In this document: positions 45,315 to 58,231 of the stretch, in pieces
Numbering within the stretch: position 1 is the stretch's first letter
How the letters are laid out: every line of letters begins with the position of its first letter
Assembly (NCBI GenBank): GCA_014607495.2
Contig: CP053154.1
Span: 11,470,001-11,534,000, forward strand
Reading direction: 5' to 3'
DNA length: 64,000 bases
From: Carposina sasakii
Lineage: Eukaryota > Arthropoda > Insecta > Lepidoptera > Carposinidae
Position numbers and translations under genes: made by a program
The notes under the pieces: generated by a model
What the model was told of the DNA's origin: nothing
What the model saw: only the letters and a program-made list of their open reading frames with translations
The model's database searches: none

Positions 45315-45505
45315 AATAAGCGGGTTCTCGAAAGGAGACCGCGCCTCGGCAAGCGTAGCGTTAGACGCCCTCAGGCTAGATGGAAAGATGATTTAAATAG
45401 AGCTGGTAGTGACTGGATGGCAAAACGGAAGATCGAAACTTGTGGCGTACTCTGGGAGAGGCCTAAGTCCAGCAGTGGACTGCAATAGGCTGATGATGAT
45501 GAAGT
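45315..45505 (+). pseudogene. RT C-terminal fragment with 3' tail
   Basis: Plus-strand frame reads RVLERRPRLGKRSVRRPQAR then WKDDLNRAGSDWMAKR, the usual C-terminal basic RPxARWxDDL block of endonuclease/RT elements. The 3' end cagcagtggactgcaatagg and gctgatgatgatga follow. Confidence 0.75.
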
Positions 45506-46019
45506 GATAGCCAGACAAATATTCATATCAAATCAAATTGTTTAATTGCGTAGAGATTTATCAAAAACAATAGCCATTTTGAACCGCTCATGCCTCAGTG
45601 GAAAATTTATCTCCACTTGTTACCAGTTACTATTAGCCTATTAGCACCAGCAATTAACTCGGCAATAATATACTATTTGTTTATATATAGTAGTATCATA
45701 TACTATTAGGTATATGGTATGTTATATAGTCCATGAGCAACAGACCAGTAACAAATATTTATCGTGCTATAATTGCCATAGCTGCTTAAAAGAGAGGGAG
45801 CTTCAATGAAACGAAGACGGCCAGGGCTTTCCTCTTCAATTATGGACAACTGTGGGGCAAGGACAAACTTCTTGACAGTATCTAACGGTATCATCCATCC
45901 CACCGTCATATCTCATAGATTTTGCTTGCGAGTCGATAGCGTTACGACGTATAAAAAGGTTCATGCTTACCCTACTGATCAGTAAAACTATTCTACAAAT
46001 TTGTTTTGGACTACGTCAA

Positions 46020-46125
46020 AAGTTTCGATCAGATGTTTGTGAGAGCTCAGGGCGTGGCCGGGGTCACAGACAGCGCCGGGCGGCGTGGGCGCCAAAACCA
46101 ACGTGTCCTGAGTTACTACGGAGTG
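46020..46125. other. GC-rich island, candidate exon
   Basis: Much more GC-rich than its surroundings. On plus it has an acceptor-like ttcgatcag and a good donor (ggagtgagtacg). On minus it reads DTLVLAPTPPGAVCDPGHAL in one frame. It could be a distal 5' exon of the synaptotagmin-like gene or part of another transcript. Strand undecided. Confidence 0.25.
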
Positions 46126-47954
46126 AGTACGTGGGTACAGTGTAGGGGGCGTTTGTTTACTATCTGCTGCATTATGTTCAGGAAATATGGTTTATGTTAA
46201 CTTTTTTTATAAACTTTTTTTAAGAAAAAGATGTGTTATACCGAAAAAAATTGCGTATTCTACAGTTTAAGTTATGCCCGTAACATCATCAGAATCAAGT
46301 TTTAATACTGAAAAACTTACATAGGATCTTGAAAATAAAGGAGGCTTCAAAGTTTTGCCTGAAGGTATTGTTATATAGGTTGTATTTATATTGATTGGAA
46401 AAGATTATACAATTTTTTAGACCGATATCTGTGAAAAGGATAAAAATATCTTTGTTTCATAAATATCTGAAGGCACTGAAATAGTAACATAATATGTTGT
46501 CGACAAATGTGATGAATCTGGTCTATGAGAGAAAACAGATACCTATAATAGATAAAACTTGCGCAAACGAGTATATGAGCAGAAATTAAATGCCGTCTTC
46601 ATCTACGTTAGCACGTATCGCGTTGATAAGTAGAATTAATAAACTTATATTGGTATTATACCTGTACCTATGATGTAAGTAGGTAGATACATATATTGTG
46701 CTAAATACAAGATAGTTTTAAGAAAGGTACGAATTTTTCCCTAGTCCGCACTCTATCTGCCTCATTACCAACGGTGAAATAGTTTAGGAGAGTTTTTTAA
46801 TGCCGCTAGTACTGTAGTATTATGCCCAACTACAACCTACGTAGGTATCCATTTAGAGTACGAAAAGTCCAAAATTCCTATATCAATCCAACCAAATTAA
46901 TTTAAAAATACTTAAAGAAAAGGTCTACCGGTTGGCAAGCATTTGTTCATTTTGGCTTGAATGTAACTTTACAAAATGGAATAAGCCATTTTCAGTTACC
47001 CGGCAATTCTTTGAACAAATTCACTCATAATATTGTAGCAGCCTTCGGGCGAGAGTAAAGTAAAAACATTCAACTAGGTTAGCGTATTAATTATGCGGAT
47101 AATGTTCCAATTTAGAAATTGGAAGAATTCCTTTTTGATCCACAAAGGTTGAAACTGTAAAAAAGTATTTAATCGCAACACGTTGTATAAAAATTGCATA
47201 AGGTTCTAGAAACACTGCGCTTGTGTACTAAAATACGTAGGTACGAGTATGTCAACAAACACCAAATTACATAGAGCTCGCTTACATATTTTCGGAAAAT
47301 ACAAACACACGTTAATGCGGTTCAAGTTAGGCTGGCCGAGGGTACGTAAGCTGGTGGTAGGAGATAGCTGGGGATTATGGGCTATCTGTTGCTTCTGCGT
47401 CCTGGGACTTGGATTATCTCGGAGATTGCGTGTTTAAATGGAGATTTTTCGAGGCAAAGAGATTATTTTTATATCCATTAGCGCCGTTCATGCTTTAATA
47501 TACCTAGTCGTCGGCTCTTAATATTGAGGTAAATGTTATAATTTGATTTCTTTTTGATAAGTTAGGTAGTGGAATAAGTAGATATCTACGTAGTTATCTA
47601 CGTTTACACCTTAAGGTATTACGAGTATTTACGGTTGTAGAAAGTATATCCAAGTTGATTTTGAGTTTGATTATTAGGTATATTCATGTTAGTCTTGACA
47701 ATAGCAATGTCGATGAATCTGAAAAACCCTTTCAATCAGGTATTTCTATACAAATCTTCTGACTAAATACAATTAAAATTAATATTCAATAAAAAAAATA
47801 ACATGGACAGATATTCATAAATAAGCATAAAAAATAGCATAAAATCACTTTATATACCAAAACCACTTTAGATAACACGATAGTTTCACGCGTTGGTAGC
47901 ATGCACTATATAATTTATGTATAGAGCACACATGTTATATTTAAGGCCATGTGC

Positions 47955-48025
47955 ACATGAGGAGCGCGGTAAACGGGCGGCGCGGCGGGCGGCTTGCGCA
48001 CACTGCCGCCGCCCGGGACCCGAGG
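47955..48025. other. GC-rich island
   Basis: Run of cggcg motifs within AT-rich DNA. No ORF or splice pair stands out. Possible promoter-proximal or captured exon sequence. Confidence 0.2.
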
Positions 48026-48194
48026 TTGCCAGCCATTGCCTGTATATACCTCTGAAATATGTTCAGGAAACGTACGAGTTTCAGCACAGAATTAGGACTT
48101 TCGGATATCGGAGATGTTTTCGGATTTCGCTGGGATTATGTATGTAGAGACCGTTTCATAGGAGTTATTCTATCTAGATGTTTGCCTGATTGGG

Positions 48195-48612
48195 GAACTA
48201 ACATTTTTCGTATGCGGTGACACAGATTCTGGTTACTGAGCGCGCACACAATAGCTACGGCCAGCGCACGGGCGCCTTTATTCTGACACGCTTAATAAAT
48301 GATCTACCTGCCGACACTCGGGATTCTATAACCCGGAGTAATATCAAAAATAAACTGAAAACATTATATTTCACAAAACTAGGTAGGTAATTGAATTCTT
48401 GAGTATTGCATGCCACTAACCTATTCGTAACTATAACGATAAATTATATAAGTAGGTATCTACTATCCTGGACAAATTTATTATGAGCTATACAAAACTA
48501 TGTTTACCAATTTTTAATGAGCAGACTGCACCACACACAAACCTCAATGGTTTAAGTGGTGTTCCTGTTTCTTACACCTATGTAATGAGTGATAATAAAA
48601 AAAAAAGATAAT
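48195..48612 (+). mobile_element. non-LTR 3' fragment with A tail
   Basis: Frame at about 48245-48390 reads HNSYGQRTGAFILTRLINDL and then NIKNKLKTLYFTKLGR before a stop. This resembles the C-terminal end of non-LTR ORF2 proteins. A 3' UTR and taataaaaaaaaaag tail follow. Confidence 0.55.
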
Positions 48613-49429
48613 GTAGTCATACATATAGTAACTACCACAATTTAAAGGATATTTAAAGGAAAGGCTGATTCATTTTGTTTATACTGAGTTATTGCATATC
48701 TTTTAATATTGATTCTCGTTCTATGATAACGATTTTATCTATAAGTAATCAAGATAGCTGAAACTATTTTGTATCTCTTGCATTTGTTATTTAAGTTAAG
48801 CATGTTGTGTGGGAAAGAAAGGCTTATACTAGTATAATTATAATTTAAAGGAACTGTTCGTTGATACGCACTCTAGATGGTTGATAGATGATTTAATATT
48901 GTAAGTAGTCTTGTTGGTAGGGAATGCGATATTTCGTTTTATAATACTTTTGCATATTATTCCTATTCGTATCCATAAATATTGAGATATGTGTTTAGAT
49001 ATTTAGAAGCTCTTGTTTAAAATTAATTCAATAATATAAAGTTCTATTCATACCGCATAGCATACCGACTAATTGCAAAATATTTATCATACGTACCTAC
49101 CTAAATGGCAATCACTATATTTTTGTAGTTAAGATCTTAATTTATAAAAAAGACACTAACGGCTTCATCAACAGTGGAAAAATCTTATCCCATCATTGAA
49201 ATCAATTTAAGATACCTACAATATCGGGAATTACTGCAGTATGGCAACCCAAGGGCGACGGCGCAATTCATCTCAACGCTGTCTCAGACTCCAAGCAACA
49301 GGTAAGGAAGGTCATGCATTTTACCACGATGTCAGTAGACAAGGCCGAGTGGGCCTGGGGCAGGCCGAGTCATACGTGGTTCTAATTTAACTATATTATT
49401 TTTAAGTAGTTTGAAGCGCGGGGCTGAAG

Positions 49430-49560
49430 TGTAGTGGGCGGGACATTTAGCCAGGAGGGATGATGGTAGATGGACCGACCAAAGTGGCGAAGGAATTGAT
49501 GAGGTTGGTCCAGGACGAAGTGAAGAGAAGGCTTTAACTCAGCAGTGGACTATGTATATA
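49430..49560 (+). pseudogene. RT C-terminal remnant
   Basis: tggaccgaccaaagtggcga, gatgaggttggtccaggacg and aactcagcagtggactatg are a stop-ridden remnant of the C-terminal end found in other copies. Confidence 0.5.
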
Positions 49561-49774
49561 TAGATATATAGATTTCTATGGGTTTCCAAACCTGAATTAT
49601 CCACCTGAATTGTGATTTTTGAACTATGATGTAAGTTTTGTTTATTTGTTACTTCTTTACGCAATATATGCATAACCAATCTTCATGATATTTCATACGT
49701 ATAGTTGGGAGCGGAGAAGGACAGGCAACAGATAGTTTATACTGAAATCTATGAAATCACTTATTTCTTCATTA

Positions 49775-49890
49775 CAACCGGTTGGCTGGAAGACGTCTCT
49801 GTTAGAGATAAGCTCGCCGTTTTACATCACCTTAAATGTGTGCTTTCTACGTGTTATTTTTGTGTATTTTACTCTAGAAAGTACAAAATA
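49775..49890 (+). repeat. non-LTR 3' UTR fragment (family G)
   Basis: ggttggctggaagacgtctc and agagataagctcgccgtttt parallel the 3' UTR at 56990-57060. It ends in aagtacaaaataaa. Confidence 0.5.
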
Positions 49891-50487
49891 AATTATATGG
49901 ACAAGCGCCCATCGCTGTCGATCAAAACGCTCACCTATTGAAAACATATTGGTTTAATCCCAGCATAGTACAATCCACTCTGTCTGGACTTTGAACCCAC
50001 TATCCCCAATTAATTAACTGGCTCGCACAACTCGGAGAGTAAAATAATATTGTATTTCGTTCACGGCCAGGGCAAGGACACCGGTGTCCTACTTTGGATA
50101 TACACATTATTATTATGTGTGTTTAATGTCCATAATTATCATAGTTCACCTGAACATTTCCCGATTGGTACCTACAAGCTTTGATAATCTTAGAAATTAA
50201 TGACATCATTAAGATCAGCTTGCGACTTGACCTAGGGTGAAATCTGAGTACATAATAGCGCGCTACGGAAAAAATAATGATCTACTGCCAATTAAAATGT
50301 TTTAGTCAGTATGCTAAGGCAAGGCGAGACATCCAAAAAAATCTTGCTCAATTCTTGGGTACATACTAAATATCGGTATTGCTAAAAATACTCGACCTAC
50401 TTAAGGATATAGCCTAAGGAATGTGCTAATTTATTACACGATAGTGTACTTTACTCGACTTTACTCAAAGAAACTTACATACATACA

Positions 50488-50711
50488 TATAATCGCGCCT
50501 TTATCCCTTTCGGGGTAGGCAGAGCACCAAGGGCCGATAGAACCACATGGTGCCACTTCTGACCAACTTTTAGGGTATAGTTGAGATGTACAAGTTCGAT
50601 TAATAGTGACAGGTGGTCAGCCCATCGCCTACAAAACACCAAGACCCTCTGGTCCCTCTACTGACTTGTACAGTATGCCCGGGAAGAGAAGCAGCTGTAG
50701 TATTATACGTT
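50488..50711 (-). repeat. non-LTR 3' repeat I, copy 2
   Basis: Same sequence as 15347-15580, with the same flanking atacata run and ggggtaggcagag box. Next to it, 50735-50895 holds an open minus-strand frame (THKLYGARRFRTKLKELIVF) of unknown identity. Confidence 0.7.
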
Positions 50712-51149
50712 TTTTTTTCACTCCCAGAGCAGCATAGAAGAAACTTCCTAGTTTAAAAATCTGATTATCGGTCGGTTTCTGAAAAACTATCAATTCTTTA
50801 AGTTTCGTACGAAAGCGCCGTGCTCCGTAGAGCTTGTGAGTTACGGCCGACACATTGGAAATGGAAACATGTCTGTCAATAAAACACTGCATCGCGTCAG
50901 ACGTAGACTATTGAGGATATCCGACGACGACGCCGACGTCTACGTATCGTAAAGTTCTACGTTACTATTGAGATAGTTCAACACGATTCTTTTATGGAAG
51001 GAAAATAAATGTAGAAATGCAATAACGCGGGATAAATTAACTCACTTGTTTTTTGAAAAACGTAAATCTCAATATTTAGTTTGATTTATATTTTTAAGCT
51101 AGCCTACGACTTCGTCTGCATGACCGTTAAATTCTTAATACTTAATACA

Positions 51150-51260
51150 AACACTTCAGCCTATTGCAGTGCTGGACGTAGACCTCCCCAATTTTACTAG
51201 GGGTGTTTTTACCTATAGTCACCGTGCCGGGCAGGCGGGTTGGCGACCGCGCAGTGTGAT
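51150..51260 (-). repeat. non-LTR 3' end fragment
   Basis: The minus strand reads gaggtctacgtccagcactg and caataggctg, a decayed copy of the endonuclease/RT 3' end. It also shares the ggcgggttggcgaccgcgc block with 36155-36190 in inverted form. Confidence 0.55.
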
Positions 51261-51672
51261 GTTCAGACTATGTTGTCAATACAAATAGGCACTGCTGCCA
51301 ACCTGGATTACACCTTCAATGGCCTCTTACGATCCCCACGGGAAAACATGGGGTGGTGTTATTCTACTTTGCCGACACTACATGGCATGTCTGTGTAATA
51401 ATACCCACTTATGTGTAATTCTAATGTACAAGCTTAAATATGTAACTGTCAAGCTCCATTTAAATCGAATACAATACAATAACCCTCATAGCTACTCGTA
51501 CCATTACGAACACACGATCCATACAAACCTTTCGATTACGCTAAGTTTGTTTCCTTATTGGCAAGAAGTGCAATTCCCGGTAACGTATAGGTCGGTAAAA
51601 CGCTTCGGCCCATATTGACCGAGCTACCTTTGCTCTGTTTACTTACGCATACAAATACTCGTGTTCAAAGCT

Positions 51673-52152
51673 GTACAGGGTGTGTGTGACAGCCAGGCAA
51701 ATACTAAAATACTGAGAAAGTACCATTGCTTTGAGTTATACGACAGTGTTATTATTTGCAGGAAATGCATTTTTAATTTGGATTAGCCGCAATGTTTGCT
51801 TTGCGCGCGAATTGCATCGGGCGATCCTGTGACTAGTCAAATAGGCTTATTGGCTATTGTCTGATACATTGCTATTTTTTGGATCACTTGTAACTCTCCA
51901 ATGGAGTTGATCAGTTAGTTGAACTTTATTGAGTGCAACTTTTTTTTGGAAAATCATCCTTGGAAATAATTTATTTTTTAGGTAATTATCCGAGGCTTAC
52001 TTAAACAAACTACACTATTTTTTCCTAAAAGAATGAAAAAAAAAGACGGAAAATTTTGGAATTTTCCAGCAAAAATTTTCAGTGGTTTTCGCCTCAGAAT
52101 AATGGTTTGAAGTCACCATATCAATATTTTCCTGACTGTCACAAACACTTAA
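51673..52152 (+). mobile_element. MITE family A, copy with decayed right end
   Basis: Starts tacagggtgtgtgtgacagc. The interior matches 39683-40163. The right end reads gactgtcacaaacacttaat, where ccctgta has been lost. Confidence 0.8.
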
Positions 52153-52264
52153 TGTAAACACTTAAAGGGACTTAACGTTGCTGGTCGAAAAGAAGAGCAA
52201 TTGCGCAATATGAGAACGTATAAATTTACCTTTCAACGGAACGTTTCTGGTTATGGTTTAGCTT

Positions 52265-52800
52265 TTTATTTTTATTTTTTTATTTTATTTATTCAACAAA
52301 AATCCACAGCTATTCTTACAGATTATACATAAAAAATAAACATAAAATAAAGCCAATTAAGGATTTCATTATCTATACTTAAACAATTAAAATCAGCAAA
52401 ATCAAAAACAGTGCATAAGATGCGTGTGTTTAGCCCTAGGCCAGAAATACTACGTATAAATTATAATAATGATTCTTGTGTTGTGTGAGGGCTTATGTAA
52501 TTGGATGAGTGTATGTGAGTGTGAGTGTGTCTGTAGGTTTATCACCATGGAATAAAAGAAAACAATAATCACTTGGGACCAGACAGACAAACAAATCTAG
52601 CAAGTTCAGGTGGTATGATAGGGAAGGCCAACATGGAGCCTGTTAAGAGTGGGATTTGTGGTAGTTATTTTGTTACTTCATTCTTGTCTTCACCTAAGCA
52701 TAATAAGACCTTTTTCTTAAATGTGGGTTTACTTGAGTGAAATAGGTCTATGTCTGAGAAAAGAGCATTATAAGTGTTTGGTATCCAAATACATTTGATT
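52265..52800 (-). mobile_element. non-LTR 3' fragment inserted in repeat family H
   Basis: On the minus strand a short frame reads FSDIDLFHSSKPTFKKKVLL and stops. A 3' UTR ends in an A-rich tail (t-runs at 52266-52300 on plus). Family H sequence stands on both sides (ggttatggtttagc at about 52252; aattttgcgctatcagaaaa at 52872). Confidence 0.5.
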
Positions 52801-53089
52801 TGGCTGTGTCCATTTGACGGGCGTTTCGGCCATTTTCAACATATTTCTTTTGCTTTACGTTGCGTTGTCAAAATTTTGCGCTATCAGAAAAGTGCGTAAC
52901 ATAACGTTTTTGATTGTGGTATAGATGTAACCCTCCTGGGTTACAATATTTATAAGTATATTCGTAGGAACAACCCAGACATAAGCACATGACAGGTATG
53001 GTTATAATGTACATACGAGTACATGCATATAGATCGGACTGTGTTTTTTTTTTTAAATTTATTTTTGATTTTAAAAGAATTACATTTAG

Positions 53090-53460
53090 CTTCAGGGTGT
53101 TCATTAAATAGAGTAAACAGAACTGCAGGAACATAAAGAAGATCTCACAGCCACATATAGCATAGCGGGGACATATGTAAGCAATCAATGATCAATTTTG
53201 AGCTAGCTTATCGCCTGAGAGAATGCCTGTAGCGGAGCCATCTATCGGATGCAGGAGAGAACCACAATCGAATGCGAAATCCTAGAACGCGATATCGAAG
53301 TTTCTCACAATGATTGGAATATATACATGACTATTAAAACCAACGGCCGTGCTTCCCTTTTCACCAACCCCACATGCCCGAGTTCCTTAGTCGACTCTTA
53401 CGATATGCATGGAATTAAATGCACCAGATGTATTCTAGTAAAGTCCCGCATCGGCACGGT
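53090..53460 (+). repeat. repeat family F, long copy
   Basis: gagtaaacagaactgcagga, gatctcacagccacatatag, cccgagttccttagtcgact and atgtattctagtaaagtccc show the full head-to-tail order of family F. A second tail copy is at about 53770-53880. Confidence 0.65.
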
Positions 53461-53897
53461 ATGATTATACAGAATGTTTTTTAACAAACTTGATCGGGCG
53501 AAATTTATGGTGTCGTTTAATGCTAGTTTTTATAGACATTCGTGAAAAAACTGGCGCGACTAAGCACTTTTTGAGGCCCGGGGCGGTCTTTAATTGGACC
53601 CTTAGGGTGGCGCCCGCCCTCCAGGAATTAAAAAATGCAGATAGATAGGCTTTCAAATAAAAAACAAGCAACCACACTACAAGTAATTAAAATTAATTAC
53701 AAACATTTCTGTGTTTTCTAGCTTTTAATGCACTAATTTCAAAATCCACCGACCCAATCGACAAAATGCCCGAGTCATGGTCGATCCTTAGTCGACTCTT
53801 ACAGTCGACACTTGCAATGGAACCTTAAATGCACCAGATATGTATTACTATGTATAAGTCCCGGGCATCGGCACGTCATTTATGTACTTATGATTCA

Positions 53898-54202
53898 TAC
53901 AGATATGTTTTTTCGTCGTTGGCCAAATTGTCCGAAATGTAATTAAAAAAAAAACTTGATCGGGCGAAATTTATGGTGTCGATTGTTTATGCTAGTTTTT
54001 TCATAGACATATATTATTTATTTTTCGTAAAAAAATCTTGCTGCGCGCGTCTATATGCATTTATGCAGAAAAACGCAGTCTATTTACTCAACTTTTGGGA
54101 ACAAGACACTTCCCAGGTATGTTTCCATGAAGAAAAATCATCGTGATGATGAGGAGATTCCGTAGTTTTCGGGAACGTTAACGACCAAAACACACTCTGT
54201 AT
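53898..54202 (-). mobile_element. MITE family C, inverted copy
   Basis: Starts atacagatatgttttttcgt and ends gaccaaaacacactctgtat. Internal acgcagtctatttactcaac and gtgatgatgaggagattccg are the reverse complement of the copy at 44679. Confidence 0.75.
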
Positions 54203-54479
54203 AATTATGGATAGTAATTACTAATTACTAAAAGAGAAAACGATATCACTTTTATGTACAAATGGGATACGAGTCAAATAACATTCCATGTTCAAGACGA
54301 CATTTATATTATTTATGTGATCAATATACGAATCACAAAGGATATTAGATAGAATTTCCACATGATTGATTACTCGTAGCTATGAGTTGTATGGCATCGT
54401 CGCAGCTCCAGCCAATAAAGTGCTGTGATTTATTGATGTGTCAGTTTTTGTGACAATATCCCTTTTCGTAGAATACTGT

Positions 54480-54720
54480 AGTGTCTTGTGCTGATGCGAG
54501 GCTTCACTAGAATACATCAGCTGCATCTCCTTCCGTGCATGTCGTAAGAGTCAACTAAGGAACTCGGCGGTTCTCTGGAGATTAGCTAGCAACTTGTTAT
54601 AGCACTGATTATTACGATAATCCCCGTTATGCTGAACATGGTGCTTGGATCTCCTTCATGATCCCACAGTTTTGGCTAACCCCCTTTGGGAACACAACCG
54701 AAAGGGGTAAGTCTATATAT
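54480..54720 (-). repeat. repeat family F, reverse copy
   Basis: cttcactagaatacatcagc, cgtaagagtcaactaaggaa and ccacagttttggctaacccc are the reverse complement of the family F order. Confidence 0.6.
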
Positions 54721-55486
54721 ATATATGTACACTAATACTATATTAACGTACCTTTGATAACACAAATTATTACACGAATATTAATATCATGATCAGGAGG
54801 ACAATTCTTCAAACATTTTGAGCCGAACCGTAACCACTAACGAACCGTTTACGAAACGCGGTGCGAAGAAATGTAAACTTACCGCTTGAGTAATAAGGTA
54901 TATTTTAGCACGCATCGGTCGCGAGTGTGACAGAATAAAAACAAGTATCTGTCCCGTGCTGAAATGTGTCATTATTTACTGAATTACATCACCATAAAGT
55001 AATTATTGCTTTGTTCTGAGCGTTTAAAACGGTTCTGTTTCGGCTTCGTTCCAACTCGAGACTTTTCGAGAATTGATCCCCTGTAATCGTAGTAGCGTAG
55101 ACAACGCTACGCAAGCTGTAGTGACAATTTTCGTAGCAATGCTACGTGTTTCGTAGTCATGGAGTAAACATTATTGAAAAATTGGATTTGTTTTCCTAAA
55201 ATTCTAAAGATAAAAAGTGGATGTGTATTTTTGCACTCTTTCGCTAAACCTCTCTGGTGTAGACTCAACTATTTGTGCATTTTCTATTCCTCAATGGAAT
55301 AAAAACAGTATAAACATGTACAAAATCATTATTTCTCTTTGTAGTTCATTCAACACGTTGTGTAAATAATTCAGAAACATTTAAAATAAACATACCATGA
55401 GACCGGTCACAAAGGGAATTGAATCATATGTGTATTTTAAAGCCCATGCAGAAATGATACCTTATACTTATCTTCTAATATACATA

Positions 55487-56570
55487 CATACATACATACA
55501 TACATACATAATAATCACGCCTCTTTCCCGGAGGGGTAGGCAGAGATCACAGATCTCCATTTGCTACGATCCTGACACACCTCTTTCGCTTCATCTACTT
55601 TCATGATATTCTTCATGCACGCTCGTCGGATTAGGGTACTCTTGACTTGACCTTTCTTTAGAATTTCACCAATTTGATCGGTGAAAGTCCGGCGAGGTCT
55701 TCCCCTTCCAACCCTTCCATCCACTCTTCCATTGTACACTTTCTTTGTCAGTCTACTTTCACTCATCCTCTCCACTGCCCAAACCACCTCAACATACCCT
55801 TCTCAATCTTCGTCACCACGTCCTCATTTATACCACACTTCTTTCTGATCACCTCATTTCTTATCCTATCTTTCAAAGTGACTCCACACATACTTCTCAA
55901 TGCTCTCATTTCCACTGCATTAACTTGACTTTGATGTTTTGGTTTCTGCCATACCCAACTTTCACTTCCATACATAAGAGTCGGCACCAAAACACCTCCA
56001 TGAACAGCCAGACGTGCCGCTTGCGACACTTTCTCACACACACACAAGAATGAAGTGCCCCATTCACCCGATTCCTAGTATTCACTCTCCTTGCAATATC
56101 TTTGTCATGCTTACCATCCCTTGTAAACAAAGTCCCCAGATACACGAACTCAGTCACTTGTTCCAATCTTTTTTCGCCAATCATTATTTTGTAATTCGCC
56201 ATTACCTTCTATCATCCTTTTCAAAAACCATCACTTTCATCTTACTTACATTCATCTTCATCCCTTTACTTTCAAATGATTCATGCATTTTTGTTACCAT
56301 CTCCTGCAACTCCTCCTCCGAAGACGCAAGCAAAACCATGTTCATCGGCATAGAGAAGGCATTTGACAAGTAACTCATTCATTCTTAGACCACAAACATC
56401 GTCTTTCAAACTTTGCAAACAACTGTCCATGAATAGATTGAATAGCCACGGTGACGCTACATATCCCTGTCCCTTTTCGATGGTAAACCAGTCTGTGTAG
56501 GACCCGTTTATTCTCACACAAGCATTTGAGTCCTCGTAGAGGGATTTCAGTGCCCGCATGAGAAGGCCAC
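55487..56570 (-). pseudogene. decayed non-LTR reverse transcriptase, (ATAC)n 3' end
   Basis: Minus-strand fragments in shifted frames give an RT palm (MRALKSLYEDSNACVRINGS, then GYVASPWLFNLFMD), a catalytic box reading LLYADE instead of YADD, a thumb region (EQVTEFVYLGTLFTRDGKHD), and a C-terminal block (LVPTLMYGSESWVWQ, then DRIRNEVIRKKCGI and GRGRPRRTFTDQ). At least three frameshifts are needed. The 3' end abuts a seven-unit ATAC microsatellite at 55487-55511. Upstream RT blocks are missing. Different family from 17047-18907. Confidence 0.85.
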
Positions 56571-56699
56571 TCTACTCTTCTAATATACTTAATACATATA
56601 CCTATAGTTATATGTATACCTATACATACAAAATACATATCTTCGAGGTCCTAAAATGTAAAAAGTACCATACAAAATATTATCTATAATTACTCATAT

Positions 56700-57085
56700 A
56701 CCGTGTATGCAGTCAAATTGTGGAACTCTCTGCCTCACACCGTGAGAGATTGCCAAACTGTTGCTGCATTTAAGAAAAGGTTAAAGAACCAATACCTCTC
56801 GCTTCAATAGAAATGAGTCTGTCTATTATATATTTAATTAATAGATATTTATGTATGTTTATGTAGGTATATTTTATTAATTATATTGATTACATTAGGG
56901 TATCTATTTGTTAAATTCAAATTTTGTTATACATATATTCTGTGTACACGCATATCTACCTTTTATATTTAATTATCACTTTCCCAGATGGTTTGCTGGA
57001 AGAAATCTCTTTCAGAGATAAGCACGCCTTTGTACATTTTCTTTCATAATTTCTGTCTGTATGTAATTGTATGTGTACAATAAAG
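56700..57085 (+). mobile_element. non-LTR 3' fragment (family G)
   Basis: Plus frame reads VKLWNSLPHTVRDCQTVAAF then KKRLKNQYLSLQ and stops, the LWNxLP...F(K)KxLK C-terminus of many jockey-like ORF2 proteins. The 3' UTR includes ggtttgctggaagaaatctc and ends in aataaagaataagaataa. Confidence 0.65.
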
Positions 57086-57714
57086 AATAAGAATAATCTA
57101 TTCTGGTTCAATATATTTTTTGTCTTTACTTGGATGTTGGTCTACTTATGTATCTGTTGAAGGAAATTTGTAGAATAGCCGTATTACAAAACGGCTAGAC
57201 ATGTTAAATAATTTTGGGTTTGGAGAGAGGCCCATTTTGGCTTCTTAGTTTAGTAACACGGCGAGTACTATAATATGAGTATGTCTTCTATTCGACATAT
57301 CCATCACGTCATTATCTATTAAGCAATATAATCGCGATAAAGCAATAGTAGATAGTTACATTTCACATTCACAACGTAAAATTTATTTTACAAAACTCAT
57401 AGAAAAGTAAAATATTTATTAAAAGTCAGCGATATGAAAAATAATAAAAAAAACACTGAATAGAGGAAAAGTCGGGCTCGAGTTGCTTATTGTACAAAAA
57501 CACATTGTTATGCTGATTGCGGAAACCTTTTAAAGATACAAGATACTTAAAAACTGAAAACTTTCACAATTTAAAAAATAATATTTTTTCTACATAAATA
57601 AAATGTGTTTTGTTTTAGTCATTGAGAAAAGCTTGTGTGGTACTAAACAACGGTTTATAATTAATTAATTTATTTATTTAATTCAATAGGCAATATCAGG
57701 CAATACAATTTTTT

Positions 57715-58060
57715 TTATAGCCTATACTGCGTCCCACTGCTGGGTAAAGGCCTCCCCCATTTGAGCCCACACTTGTCTTGTTCCGGCTATAGCCCAATCT
57801 GGCTGAAACTTATCCAGGTCGTCCCTCCATCTTCTCCTAGGTCTTCCCCTACGCCGGTTTCCGTCTGTAGGCACCCAATAAGTAGCTATCTTTGCCCATC
57901 TATTTTGGTGCATTCGACATACGTGTCCGGCCCAGTTCCACTTCAGTCTTGCGGTCTGCATGCCAACGTCAGCGACACCAGTTTTGGAGCGCAGTATGGT
58001 GTTCCTAATACGGTCTGTGCGTTTTACTCCCAGGATACTGCGTTCCGCAGGTGATGACGG
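57715..58060 (-). pseudogene. RT C-terminal fragment of an endonuclease/RT-type element
   Basis: Open minus-strand frame (to 57722) with ILGVKRTDRIRNTILRSKTG, then WNWAGHVCRMHQNRWAKIAT and RRGRPRRRWRDDLDKFQPDW, and the typical end EAFTQQWDAV. The polymerase core is missing, and sequence upstream of 58060 is unrelated. Confidence 0.85.
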
Positions 58061-58231
58061 CAATACAATACAATACAAAAAAAAATATACATTACACCAT
58101 GTCACATTAAATTACACAAAAACAAAACAAGTCAACAACACAAGGTACTTAGTAACTTTCTTTTATCTGCCCAAGTGTTAGTAATTAGATCTCTCATTGA
58201 ACACTGGTTCAAATACAGACCAGACAGTCAA

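Noticed and set aside
55674..56373. Plus-strand ORFs over 100 codons
   Set aside because: They are antisense to the decayed reverse transcriptase at 55487-56570.
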